Assembly (NCBI RefSeq): GCF_004766055.1
Contig: NZ_SPQR01000002.1
Location: forward strand, 124,001-188,000
DNA length: 64,000 nucleotides
Direction of reading: 5' to 3'
From: Desulfosporosinus sp. Sb-LF
GTDB taxonomy: Bacteria > Bacillota > Desulfitobacteriia > Desulfitobacteriales > Desulfitobacteriaceae
In this document: in pieces, positions 1 to 8,409 of the stretch
How positions within the stretch are numbered: the stretch's first letter is position 1
How the letters are laid out: each line of letters begins with the position of its first letter
Notes under the pieces: generated by a model
The model's database searches: none
What the model saw: the letters and a program-made list of their open reading frames with translations, nothing else
Told to the model about the DNA's origin: nothing
Position numbers and translations under genes: made by a program

Positions 1-971
1 GTGATTTCCACCATTCCATTCAAGTCTATCCCTGTCTTGACAGGGCGCTCCGCTGCTTTGTCCACGTTAACTACGTAGACTACTTTTTTGTCGCCCTTAT
101 CAACTATGGCAGCTTTCGGAACGGAGATTACCGCCTCCAGCCTGTTATACTTCAGTTTTATCTCGGCAAACATTCCTGGTTTTAATACCCGTTTCTGATT
201 ATCAACCTCCACCCACATAGGATAGGTTTTATCTTTATCACTAGCGTAGGGGCTAATCTTGGCTACGATTCCCTTGTATGTTTGATTGGATATGGCAGGA
301 ACAACAATATCGACTGCCTGCCCGACCTTAACGTAATTAACCTCGTCTTCCATTAAGCTGGCGTTAACTAGCACTTTATCTATATTTACTATGGTATATG
401 CCGCCGTACTGCTTGAAACGGTTTCTCCCAAGCCGACATTTTTTGCGGTTACGATTCCATTAATAGGGGACCTAACCTGGGCGTTAGCTAGGTCGTTTTC
501 GTTCTGCTGCATGGTAAGAAGATAAGTATTATATGTATTTAGAGCTGTATCGAATTCAGATTTTGAAATAGCTCCGGAATCCAAAAGCGTTTTCTTCTGG
601 TCCGAATTGCGCTTGGCGTCATCAAGCAGAATGCGTGTTTTTTCAATTTGAAGGGCTGAATCACTGCTTTCCAGTGCCATCAGAACTTCTCCGGCGCTAA
701 CTTCCTGTCCCACATCCTTTTGAACTGATTCAACCCGACCAGCTGATTTAGGCGACACTGTAATCTCTTCACTGGGAAGAATCTTCCCGACGACGGATAT
801 GGTATTGGTTAAAGCTGATTTATTCACTTTAATAACTGAAACACTCTGGGCCTGACCCTGTCCGTTGGCATTTGCTTGGGTAGGCTGGCTTGTAGCTGTA
901 GATTTATTACAACCAACAATATTAATTAATAGCATGAAAATTAGGACTAATAATAGGATTATTTTCCTCAC
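1..971 (-). CDS. HlyD/MFP-family efflux adaptor lipoprotein (3' end beyond window)
   Basis: The reading frame is open from a GTG at 971 to the window edge, so the C-terminus is not seen. The start is chosen because GGAGAG lies just upstream. The N-terminus is a lipoprotein signal: basic VRK, a run of Leu/Ile, then IVGC with Cys21 as the lipidated residue. Next comes the adaptor layout: a biotinyl-lipoyl half (KSAGRVESV..VGQEVSAGEVL), a coiled-coil hairpin, the second lipoyl half (RSPINGIVTAKNVGLGETV) and a beta-barrel. Such proteins join an inner-membrane ABC (MacB-like) or RND pump to its export path. The partner gene would be downstream, outside the window. It is distinct from the second adaptor at 10.2-11.5 kb. 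Confidence 0.85.
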   Translation of the reverse strand, partial: MRKIILLLVLIFMLLINIVGCNKSTATSQPTQANANGQGQAQSVSVIKVNKSALTNTISVVGKILPSEEITVSPKSAGRVESVQKDVGQEVSAGEVLMALESSDSALQIEKTRILLDDAKRNSDQKKTLLDSGAISKSEFDTALNTYNTYLLTMQQNENDLANAQVRSPINGIVTAKNVGLGETVSSSTAAYTIVNIDKVLVNASLMEDEVNYVKVGQAVDIVVPAISNQTYKGIVAKISPYASDKDKTYPMWVEVDNQKRVLKPGMFAEIKLKYNRLEAVISVPKAAIVDKGDKKVVYVVNVDKAAERPVKTGIDLNGMVEI

Positions 972-1509
972 GACAGCAATCACCTCTCCTTATTCATATA
1001 TACCGAAATAAAGTTTATTCTAAAATTCACCTCCAATCAAGGCCCAAATATCCAGTATTATTTAAGCACATAACTTTTCAGGTTAATCTTATACTCTAAT
1101 CCTTTAAACTACCTTTAGAAATAGCGAAACTATCTCTAACCGATTCCAGGGAAGCCTTCTCACTGGTATCCCGACATAACGGAAAATGTAAAGAATTTGC
1201 ACATATTGTAATGCTACAAAAAGAGCCCCAAAGGACTCTCTTATCGCCTATGTATGGCGGAGGCAAACTTACATTGCTGGAAACCCAACATTGAAGCAGT
1301 GATTCCTGTTCAATTGACCTGTTAAAATTTGTTATTTTGCTATGAATTTAGCAGTTCTAATATATTGCTCTAACTATATTTAGACAGTTGATCAAGTTTG
1401 TAATTACCGGAACGAAAAGTACAAATGAAGAGGGTAATTAAGGGCTACAATATTTCGCAAATAGCCAGCATTCTATCGATAAGGACGCTGGGCTATGATC
1501 TGGCATTTA
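972..1509. other. Intergenic stretch without a supported gene
   Basis: About 540 bp separate the MFP lipoprotein from the NlpC/P60 gene. I see no convincing gene. It holds the MFP ribosome-binding site, a weak imperfect hairpin near 1220-1245, and at 1255-1264 the sequence TGGCGGAGGC, which begins a stretch resembling one at 22722. A short plus-strand run around 1430-1480 vaguely resembles the helix-turn-helix start of a transposase, but it is too short to call. Confidence 0.5.
1461..1496 (-). terminator. Hairpin downstream of the NlpC/P60 gene
   Basis: ATAGCCAGC pairs with GCTGGGCTAT across a 17-nt loop with one bulged G. It lies 14 nt beyond the minus-strand stop at 1510. The U-tract is poor, so this is only a possible terminator. 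Confidence 0.35.
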
Positions 1510-2895
1510 TTAAGGTTTTTCCAGTTGCTTGGCTGTGGTAAGCTCATCCAGCCACTGGTTTCCATTGTACCGCATTAAGGATAGATCATTAACCACTACA
1601 CTTCGCACCCGGACCGTTTCCAGTTCACCATCCCCAGTTTTATAGCGATCATATCCGCCCAGAGCATTGATCACATAATAACGCCCACCTTCTTCTCCCA
1701 CGTAAAGCATCTCATGACCGGAAAAGTATAGTACAGCTCCCGGCATGATCTGATTCATAAGGGTCGCTCTCTCAACTCGATCATGATTATTAAAGCTAAT
1801 CGTCTTCCCAGTAGAAATCTCTTGGGCATCGGTATTGCGTGCCAGTCGGAAACCAAAACAGCGATATAACTCCATGACCAGTGAAGAACAATCACGGCCA
1901 TTCAGCATACCTCCCCAGCAATAACGATCTCCTTGCATTTTGAAGGCCTGGCGAATGATATTAGCCCGAGTATAAGGTAAATAACCTTCAGCAACTTCAT
2001 TGGAGATAGGTAGTGCTGCAATTTTAAATACTAGTTGACCAACCGCATTCCGAGTCGGTATTTTTATCAGATAATTTCCATGGGCTACGCGCATATCCAG
2101 AGCAACGCTAGACTCAGTCGCACCTACCAGGGGCAGTTTGCACCCCATGCTAAACTCCAACTCAGAAATCTCCGGGGCAAGTGGATTGGCATCAAGTTTG
2201 AGATGATTGGCAGTTACCACCAAAAATTCCTTCTCTTCTTGGTATTCAAGCCAAGTTTCTCGATCACTGATAGCCACATCTGCAACCGGTAACCAGCCTG
2301 CATAATTATATATTTGCACAAAATACCATTGCTGGTCCGCACTGTGATGCAAAATCAGAAGAGGTTCCGCTGCTAAAACCGAACTGTCCTGGAAAAGATC
2401 AAATCCAGGATCGCCTGGCTCATCTCCAATTATGTTGTCAGTCGGGAAAGTTTTTAGGTTAGAGCGCCTTACTGTAAAACCATATTTAACTTGATTTGTC
2501 TCTTCAATACTATCTAAGCTAATCTGCTTTTGGAGTTCAGTCCAGAACCCAGGCTCTACCGCTTGATCCCCTATGTAAGATGGCTCATCCGGAAAAGATC
2601 GGTCTAATAACTGGCATAATTGAGCACGGGAGAGTGATTCCGAATAAGTCTTTAAATCTAAGACTGATCCAGGAACATCTCGCTGTATATCTTGATTGAA
2701 ATTATCAATTTCCTCAACAGACATTATAATCTTATCAGGATTCGGTAATTGTTTGATCCAATAATCTGCACGAAGCATTTCATTATGGACATTAGGCATC
2801 TTGCTAAATTCATAGGCAGCCACCGGTCTGATAGTCCCGTTGATAGCGATGACTATGCATATGAGCATAAAGAGTTTAACTACATATTTATACAT
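1510..2895 (-). CDS. Secreted SH3-domain and NlpC/P60 cell-wall peptidase
   Basis: A 461-residue exported protein predicted to cleave peptide bonds in peptidoglycan. Residues 1-27 form a signal peptide ending near VAAYEF. The middle (about 150-290) reads like SH3b-type wall-binding modules (SNLKTFP.., WYFVQIYNYAGWLPVADVAI). The C-terminal third is an NlpC/P60 domain: YCWGGMLNGRDCSS holds the catalytic Cys336, GHEMLYVG the His394, followed by YVINALGG. The order SH3-SH3-NlpC/P60 matches dipeptidyl-peptidase VI-like enzymes of Firmicutes. The start is set by GGAGGAGGGG upstream of the ATG. It stands alone between mobile debris and a truncated efflux operon. Confidence 0.85.
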   Translation of the reverse strand: MYKYVVKLFMLICIVIAINGTIRPVAAYEFSKMPNVHNEMLRADYWIKQLPNPDKIIMSVEEIDNFNQDIQRDVPGSVLDLKTYSESLSRAQLCQLLDRSFPDEPSYIGDQAVEPGFWTELQKQISLDSIEETNQVKYGFTVRRSNLKTFPTDNIIGDEPGDPGFDLFQDSSVLAAEPLLILHHSADQQWYFVQIYNYAGWLPVADVAISDRETWLEYQEEKEFLVVTANHLKLDANPLAPEISELEFSMGCKLPLVGATESSVALDMRVAHGNYLIKIPTRNAVGQLVFKIAALPISNEVAEGYLPYTRANIIRQAFKMQGDRYCWGGMLNGRDCSSLVMELYRCFGFRLARNTDAQEISTGKTISFNNHDRVERATLMNQIMPGAVLYFSGHEMLYVGEEGGRYYVINALGGYDRYKTGDGELETVRVRSVVVNDLSLMRYNGNQWLDELTTAKQLEKP

Positions 2896-3085
2896 TTATT
2901 TGCCCCTCCTCCAGTTTTATGGTTATTCTCTATATCTTTACAAGTATCCTCCTTAACTTTCGAGAAAATATCATCCTAATAAATTGTCTTCTAAAGAAAA
3001 TAGCCCTAGGAGCTAATCCTAGAGCAGTGGTGACAGGGCGATAACCCTTGTGGATCTAGTTAAGGTAGGTAATGGATGATTCCCA

Positions 3086-3195
3086 TTTGGAAACCACGTA
3101 ACTAATATTGGTGACGGTGATAACAGAAATTTCTTACCAAAATGCAAAAAAGGCCTTGAGGCCGTACAACTTTATGTACCTCAAGGCTTTCGTCA
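3086..3195. repeat. Repeat family B, copy 1 (hairpin-tailed)
   Basis: About 110 bp nearly identical to 4606-4715. Both carry TTTGGAAACnACGTAACTAA, then TATTGGTGACGGT, then ATGCAAAAAA followed by a long hairpin in which GCCTTGAGG..GTAC pairs with GTACCTCAAGGC (3153-3187 here). The hairpin with flanking A/T runs could end transcription on either strand. The two copies are direct repeats bracketing 1.4 kb of broken genes, as expected for remnants of an insertion sequence or a dispersed intergenic element. Family not recognised. Confidence 0.7.
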
Positions 3196-3576
3196 TTTAT
3201 TGTAGCTTAACTCATTTCTTTTCCAACTACAGAACGATATCTTTTCCGTTACAGGCCGTTTCCCGACCTTTGAGTTAGCTAGATTCCCTAACTTTGGAAC
3301 CATAACCTTTCCTTTAGAACAAAAAGGAAGCATAACATTTCCTACAGGATTTCCCTTTCCTTCCTTGAACGTATCTTTGACTTAACCATGTAGATGGGTT
3401 AAGCCAGAAGAAGAGCGGTTAAATCGAAAGCCCATTACTTCGTAGAATCTACGGGTATCTTTCATTTACCACTCTTCTTCTTGAAATCGATGGCCTCAAG
3501 GGTTTTGCGCTTAACCCCTTGTGTGTCCATTCTACCAAGAACTTCGACTTAAGAAAAGTGAAAAATGATAACGATA
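3196..3576. other. Gene-free segment rich in nested hairpins (possible structured RNA)
   Basis: No credible coding frame. Palindromes are dense: CTTAACC/GGTTAAG at 3381-3403. Then comes a 74-nt hairpin at 3407-3480, with an outer GAAGAAGAG/CTCTTCTTC stem continuing through GGT/ACC and AAAT/ATTT. Inside it are GAAAG/CTTTC and CGTAG/CTACG. On the minus strand, GGAAATGTTATGCTTCC and GGAAAGGTTATGGTTCC repeat near 3310-3350, each closed by GGAA/TTCC. It could be a structured RNA, or the folded end of a lost element. The strand is undetermined. Confidence 0.4.
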
Positions 3577-3666
3577 TAGCACTTTTAAGCACTCCACGTG
3601 ACCTGTCTCTGAGACATAAATCTCCTTAAAACCTTCAATGAAGTAACACCTACGTGCCCTGTCACG
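3577..3666. repeat. Repeat family A, tandem pair
   Basis: Contains CACTCCACGTGACCTGTCTC, TGAGACATAAATCT and then CAATGAAGTAACACC followed by TACGTGCCCTGTCACG (3636-3666). The same core occurs at 9984, 14971 and 19320, in the same orientation. Two units spaced by about 40-45 nt, as here and at 9984-10071, resemble the multiple transposase-binding repeats at IS21-type ends. That comparison is inference. The leading part recurs at about 17168-17202. Confidence 0.65.
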
Positions 3667-3897
3667 TTAATAAATTTCTATATGGGGAACTGCCGTTACC
3701 CAGGTGTTGAGGTAGTAAATTCAGAGGTACTGGCGTTTTTATATATAAACCTTTTGAGTAACCTCTCTACCTTCTCAGTCTACATGAAAATTAAGGGCTT
3801 GGTTTAACGCTTGCTTCTGTTATTTAACTAATTGCATTATTTGTGACATCGCATATACCAGCCAACATCCAGCAACTTATTAGTTACTGTATCTTAA

Positions 3898-4075
3898 CCT
3901 CTTTCAACTGCCTTTTCTCCAATTTTCTTAAATATTGAATTGAGCTTACCTTTATTTATGTTTTCTACTGCAGTAAAGGCTTTAATTTCCTCAAAGTACT
4001 TCTCTATCAACTGGTCGTAAAGCTCGGCCTCCAGATAGGTTGTGATTCTCAGATCACGTCTTTCAAGGGGTCTTT
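3898..4075 (-). pseudogene. C-terminal fragment of an unidentified protein
   Basis: A minus-strand frame of about 58 codons ends in TAA at 3898 and is closed upstream by a stop near 4080. It reads ..RRDLRITTYLEAELYDQLIE.. then ..YFEEIKAFTAVENINKGKLN.. and ends EKAVERG. It has no start codon with a ribosome-binding site. The sequence looks protein-like (helical, charged) but I do not recognise the family. It lies between repeat copies in a graveyard of mobile DNA, so I read it as a truncated remnant. Confidence 0.35.
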
Positions 4076-4160
4076 CAGCTAGAGCAGCAGTCGTTCAATG
4101 ATAAGGCCATTCCTCATCTAGTTCAAATGCTAAATGAATACCAGCTGAAACATCACTAAC

Positions 4161-4547
4161 ATGAGTGAAGAAGTTTTAGAAATGGAGATCAAACTAAAGG
4201 AAATCAAGCAACAAATAGCCAATGTCATAACAGCTATTGAAAATGGTTTATATCACGAATTCTTCAAGACCCGCATGACTGATCTAGAACAAGAAAAACA
4301 GTCCTTGGAGATATCCATCCAGCAGCTGAGCATTAGGAACACAGCGGTTGAAGTAACAGAGGAAAAGCTACGGAATATGTTCAAGATGTTTAAGCAATTC
4401 GTAACTGAGAAAACATCCCAGAATGCAAGAAGTTTATCGACAGCTACGTCGATAAAGTCATCGTTTATTAAGACCACCTTGAAGTAACATTCAAGGTGGT
4501 CTTTTCTTTTGAGCAGAAAAATAACATTACTCATTTGAAACATCTGT
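4161..4547 (+). pseudogene. Large serine recombinase, C-terminal coiled-coil remnant
   Basis: The segment starting MSEEVLEMEIKLKEIKQQIA is the coiled-coil tail seen in large serine recombinases. Near 4420 the frame shifts: the alternative frame gives KKFIDSYVDKVIVY, then a stop, then DHLEVTFKVVFSFEQ, the usual end of these enzymes. Resolvase, recombinase and zinc-ribbon domains are all absent. The ATG at 4161 is therefore not expected to be a genuine start. At least one frameshift and one nonsense change show it is dead. Two other tails of this family lie at 8.8-10 kb and 27.3-27.7 kb. Confidence 0.75.
4470..4503 (+). terminator. 14-bp perfect hairpin inside the recombinase tail
   Basis: AAGACCACCTTGAA and TTCAAGGTGGTCTT form perfect 14-bp arms around a 6-nt loop, followed by TTCTTTT. 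It overlaps codons for the last beta-strand of the recombinase remnant, so the same bases encoded protein and a terminator-like hairpin. Confidence 0.6.
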
Positions 4548-4605
4548 AGAAATAACCGATCTTACTAAGACTTACAGGAACGCCGCTGGACAATAAATGG
4601 TATCC

Positions 4606-4715
4606 CCTTTTGGAAACAACGTAACTAATATTGGTGACGGTCTGATGAAAGTTTATTGCTGAAATGCAAAAAAGCCTTGAGGCCGTACAACTTCATGTAC
4701 CTCAAGGCTTCTGTT
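4606..4715. repeat. Repeat family B, copy 2
   Basis: Second copy of the element at 3086-3195, same orientation. Its hairpin is at 4674-4708 (GCCTTGAGG..GTAC with GTACCTCAAGGC). Immediately downstream a copy of repeat family C begins. Confidence 0.7.
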
Positions 4716-4745
4716 ATGTATCTCCACCAAATTCGAGAGTTTAGA

Positions 4746-4814
4746 TGTCTAATGACTCAATAATTGATACAAATTAATTATATGTTCCCTTGTTCTCAAA
4801 GGGGGTGCATTTTT
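4746..4814. repeat. Repeat family C, copy 1
   Basis: TGTCTAATGACTCAATAATT, then GATACAAATTAA, then after about 23 bp GGGGGTGCATTTTT. A matching copy lies at 23228-23296. A partial inverted copy of the first half lies at 22695-22718, and the GGGGGTGCAT part recurs at 22578. Probably the end of an insertion sequence; family not recognised. Confidence 0.6.
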
Positions 4815-4951
4815 CAGGGGGGTGCAAATATGGAGCGATTTATCACTTGGTGGAATTATTTTTTCCTATTAAAATCAGATGGTGATTCATATTAAAAAAA
4901 GTAAAAGCCAGAGTGTCAAAATTTCTGGCCTTTACTATTCTGATATTCTAA

Positions 4952-5494
4952 TTATTTGGCAAGCAATCCAAATTCATCAAATGGCCAGTACCTAAACACT
5001 TCTCTTCCAATAACGTTTTTAGTCGGCAATACTCCCCAGATATGACTATCAAGACTGTTATTTCGATTATCACCCAATACAAAGTACGAATTTGCAGAAA
5101 CTAATAATGGCCCATAATTATAATCCGGTTTTGCCATTTCATAAGGCTCTGTTAAGGCTTTGCTATTAATATATACTTGCCCATCTTTAATTTGTACAAT
5201 ATCTCCCGGCAAACCAATAACTCTTTTTATCCACGGCCCACCAGTTGGATTACTTACATTTTTAGGCGGGTTAAAAACTATAATATCTCCTCTATTTATC
5301 CCCGAAAATTTATAGTATATTTTGTCAACTATTACTCTATCTTGTAATTGAATAGTAGGTAACATCGAACCTGATGGAATAGTCATTGCCTCAACAATAG
5401 TACTCCGTAATCCCCATGATAGTACGAACGCAAAAATTAAGATCTCTAGCGTCTCAAACAAAAACTTATAAATACTTCTTGATTTATTGACCAT
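4952..5494 (-). CDS. lepB: Signal peptidase I (S26 family)
   Basis: A 180-residue membrane-anchored peptidase that removes signal peptides from exported proteins on the outer face of the membrane. One N-terminal transmembrane helix (about 12-30) precedes the catalytic region. PSGSMLPT holds the nucleophile Ser43 and KRVIGLPGD the general base Lys90; GDNRNNSLDSHIWG is the conserved box E. Length and motif order fit the short Gram-positive (SipS-like) enzymes. GGAG lies 7 nt before the ATG. It has no obvious operon partner; a 33-codon membrane ORF sits upstream on the same strand. Confidence 0.95.
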   Translation of the reverse strand: MVNKSRSIYKFLFETLEILIFAFVLSWGLRSTIVEAMTIPSGSMLPTIQLQDRVIVDKIYYKFSGINRGDIIVFNPPKNVSNPTGGPWIKRVIGLPGDIVQIKDGQVYINSKALTEPYEMAKPDYNYGPLLVSANSYFVLGDNRNNSLDSHIWGVLPTKNVIGREVFRYWPFDEFGLLAK

Positions 5495-5600
5495 TTTTTC
5501 TCCTTTAACTAAGTGAACTCACCTCATAATGTAATCAACGGGGTGCATTTATTACTTTGCTTCGTCGGCTTTCATACCATGTTTTTTTACGACTGAGTAA

Positions 5601-5702
5601 TTATTTCTTTCTGATTTTTCGATATAAAATCCCGAGAATATATCTGGCTGCAATCACTACGACCAAAGTTAATACCCACGTTTCCCCACTTGATAAATTC
5701 AC
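5601..5702 (-). CDS. Small single-pass membrane protein (hypothetical)
   Basis: A 33-residue frame starts at GTG 5702 with GGAG 8 nt upstream and ends at TAA 5601. It begins VNLSSGETWVLTLVVVIAAR and ends in a basic tail, so it would be a single transmembrane helix with a positive cytoplasmic end. It could be a real small membrane protein or a remnant. A GGGGTGCATTTAT stretch of repeat family C lies just beyond its stop. Confidence 0.35.
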   Translation of the reverse strand: MNLSSGETWVLTLVVVIAARYILGILYRKIRKK

Positions 5703-5758
5703 TTTAAGCACTCCTTTTATTTGACATTAAAATAAACAATTATTCTTCAAGAAAAATC

Positions 5759-6531
5759 CTATTGTTCAAGAAAATCCGTAACTACTTTTAAAAAGCGTTC
5801 GGGTTCTTCTGCTGGAGGAATATGACCAGAATTCTCAAATTCTACAAAAGACGCATGTGGCAAAAGTATAGCTATTTCTCTTCCTCTTTCTGGCGGATTA
5901 AGACCGTCATACTTTCCACTAATAACAAGTGTTTCAGCAATTACATAAGGCAATTGTTGACGAAAATCAAACGCTTCCAATGCTTTGCTGGCAGCTTCTT
6001 GTTGCTCAGAAGTTAATATTGTTTCATATTGACCTATTTCCGTTATTCTTTTTTGTATTGCAGAAAAATTATGATAGATATGCTTTGATAAAAATTGCAT
6101 CTGTTCTTCTCCGCCTAATCCCTTTAATTCATCTTTATGACGAGCCAAAAGTTCCTTCATTGATGTGGTTTTTCCATTTGACTTTGGAACCACAAGGATT
6201 AGTTTATCAACTCTTTCTGGATGGGTTACAGCTACTCCCTGCGCAATATAGCTTCCCATTGATACACCAAGGATACTTGCCCGCTCTATTTTTAAATGAT
6301 CTAGCAGGGAAATAACATCTTTAACATGGTCATCCAACGTGTACTGTAAAGGTTTATCGGATTTTCCATGTCCTCGTGAATCTAAGGCGATCACACGATA
6401 ATTTTTCTGTAAATTTCAATTTCAATTTTAAACATTTCAGAATTACTTGTTAATCCATGAAGCATAATAAGCGGTCTGCCATTTCCCTTGTCGACATAGT
6501 GCAGATTAATACAGTTAGAAATAAAATACAT
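5759..6531 (-). pseudogene. Alpha/beta hydrolase with a single frameshift
   Basis: The gene should start at ATG 6531 (GGAGGTGC upstream): MYFISNCINLHYVDKGNGRP, then LIMLHGLTSNSEMFKIEIE. After that the frame reaches a stop near 6392. One base added near 6410-6416 would restore the frame and give a strand of the type ..LQKNYRVIALDSRGHGKSDKP. The rest is intact: nucleophile elbow GVSMGS, late Asp in SGKYDGLN, His in NSGHIPP. The downstream frame alone would start at MIALDSRG and lack the first strand and oxyanion loop. It is a very recent pseudogene or a sequencing error. The TetR and VC0807-type genes upstream may share its regulation. Confidence 0.8.
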
Positions 6532-6621
6532 TAAAGCACCTCCAATAGGGCGTTCTAGTTTTTGAGCCCTTTCCCGAACAAGACGTAAAATGCAAAATGG
6601 TAATTCTCAGCTCTGAAATAG

Positions 6622-7233
6622 CTATTTAATTTTCGGAACAATCACTTTTGCAAATAATATCAAAGCTGCAATTATTGCAATGCTTATTAAATTATTTACC
6701 GCGAGAAAGGCACTAGTTGGTAATATTAACGCCGTTACAATGTGTGTCAACGCTCCAATTAAAGATACTCCACCAAACAATGCAGTCATAATTGTCAGTT
6801 TCTTAAGCATTAACGGATTGTTAAAATGCTCATTGTTTTGACGCCTGAAAGTGCCAACCATTATAACTAACAATGGTCTTCCTACCAGAACTGATCCAAG
6901 AAACACTAAGCCAATCAATCCGAATATTGCGGGTTGAATAAGCTTAAGTGGCAATGCACTGCCACCTGAGAGATAAGTTACTATTAACGCTATTGCTAAA
7001 ATAGTAATACTCACAAATCCAATCCAATCAAATCGGCGATGACTTACCCACTGAACTATAGTCTTTATAGTAGGAATGATAGCCGATATGGCAAGAGGAA
7101 TGGTGTCATTAGTAAAATGTGGACGTAAAACTACGTATAATAACCAAGGTAGGATCAAGTTTATTATTAAATTGGGAATTAGTTTCTTTTGTGCATGCCT
7201 AATGCGTTGATTTCTATCCTCGACTGAGTACAT
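6622..7233 (-). CDS. VC0807-like multi-pass membrane protein
   Basis: 203 residues with about six hydrophobic segments (LIINLILPWLLYVVL, IPLAISAIIPTIKTIVQW, IGFVSITILAIALIVTYL and others). Its general form, including a QPAIFGLIGLVFLGS segment, resembles the VC0807/intracellular-septation-A-like group, whose function is poorly known. It lies directly downstream of the TetR gene on the same strand, which suggests it is the regulator's target. The family assignment is from general resemblance. Confidence 0.6.
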   Translation of the reverse strand: MYSVEDRNQRIRHAQKKLIPNLIINLILPWLLYVVLRPHFTNDTIPLAISAIIPTIKTIVQWVSHRRFDWIGFVSITILAIALIVTYLSGGSALPLKLIQPAIFGLIGLVFLGSVLVGRPLLVIMVGTFRRQNNEHFNNPLMLKKLTIMTALFGGVSLIGALTHIVTALILPTSAFLAVNNLISIAIIAALILFAKVIVPKIK

Positions 7234-7416
7234 TTCATCTACTTCCTTTAAAGTTTATTTCTTTTGTACTTTATTTTTACAACAAATATGTTTTAGTATG
7301 TCTCTGCCTGTGGAATGAAAAACAAAAATAGAAATTAGTTCTGTAGATAGAGTGCCTCTGGGGGCACTAGTTTAAATAATTTTTAGTTTAATAAGCAGAA
7401 AATGGATATATTTGGC

Positions 7417-8076
7417 TTATGGTTTTAACATACGCATGATAATTTCGGTATATGGATAATATTTTTCAAAATATTCCAGTTGATCTAGTGCAAACCTTGT
7501 TAGGCTTTCAATACAAGTGATTATCATTAGTGCCAACTTAGAAGGATTGTCCAGCGCAAACTCACCGCTGTTTTGACCTTCAACAATCAACTGAGTGATA
7601 ACATCACGCAGAGATTGAAATCGTTTCTTCATTAATTCTTGAAGGTCTTTTACCTCCGAATCTTCACTCGGTAGATTTTGAAGTATCCTTCGCATGATTT
7701 CGTGGTTATTACCTGTCGACGGAACATCCATCGCCAGTTTAACGGTAATTCCAATTGTTTTGATGGATTCGTGCCTGTATTTGATTATTCTTGTAATTAG
7801 CGTTTCCAGACGTTGAGTAGGTGTTCCTTCAGATTTAAGGACTGTCTCAAACGATAACGAATCAGATTGAATGGCTTTTGCCATGAGTTCGCTAAATATG
7901 GCTTCCTTGTTTGAAAAATAATGATAAATTAGTCCCTGACTCACTTTAGAGGCAGCTGCAATATCCGCTACGGTGCTAGCCCAACCCTTTCGAGCAAAGA
8001 CTCCTTTAGCTGCTTCTAAAATACTTGCACGTTGTGAATCCCGAATGCGTTGATTTTCCATTTTATTACGTGGCAT
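7417..8076 (-). CDS. TetR-family transcriptional repressor
   Basis: About 219 residues. The helix-turn-helix is clear near the N-terminus: ILEAAKGVFARKGWASTVAD, then IAAASKVSQGLIYHYFSNKE, the standard TetR signature. The remainder is an all-helical ligand-binding and dimerisation domain, ligand unknown. The frame opens at ATG 8094, but the ATG at 8076 has AAGGTGAT at good spacing and is the better start. A 13-bp inverted repeat sits directly upstream and suggests autoregulation. The adjacent membrane protein is the likely co-regulated gene. Confidence 0.9.
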   Translation of the reverse strand: MPRNKMENQRIRDSQRASILEAAKGVFARKGWASTVADIAAASKVSQGLIYHYFSNKEAIFSELMAKAIQSDSLSFETVLKSEGTPTQRLETLITRIIKYRHESIKTIGITVKLAMDVPSTGNNHEIMRRILQNLPSEDSEVKDLQELMKKRFQSLRDVITQLIVEGQNSGEFALDNPSKLALMIITCIESLTRFALDQLEYFEKYYPYTEIIMRMLKP

Positions 8077-8094
8077 TATAATCACCTTTTTCAT

Positions 8095-8125
8095 TGACTT
8101 ATTTATTCATTCAATAAATAAGTCA
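8095..8125. promoter_or_regulatory. Palindromic operator of the TetR gene
   Basis: TGACTTATTTATT and AATAAATAAGTCA form a perfect 13-bp inverted repeat with spacer CATTC. It lies about 20 bp upstream of the chosen start of the TetR gene, where a self-repressing TetR protein would bind. The symmetry is seen; the binding is inferred. Confidence 0.75.
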
Positions 8126-8409
8126 TAGCATTTCCTTATAATCTTGTCAAATATAGAGGCGAAAACTTTACAGACAAATTATGGTATCATAAATTTTATT
8201 AATTCTTTTAGTTTGTACATTATTTTCTGTTTAATCACAAAAGAGGTCTTTAGAAACATTGAAGCTAAATTAAAGTAAATGTAAGATAAAATCTCACGAT
8301 TTAAAGACTCATGACGGATACAAATGCTATTTTCGGAAATATTGAAACAATGTAGATGATTAAAGGTTAGCATAATTCCTAATCAGCTTGATGATATAAA
8401 AAGTAACAG

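Noticed and set aside
1400-1500. Plus-strand reading resembling a transposase helix-turn-helix (..VIKGYNISQIASIL..)
   Set aside because: About 20 codons only, no continuation and stop codons on both sides.
8179-8373. 64-codon minus-strand frame
   Set aside because: No ribosome-binding site, AT-rich low-complexity protein, no family features.
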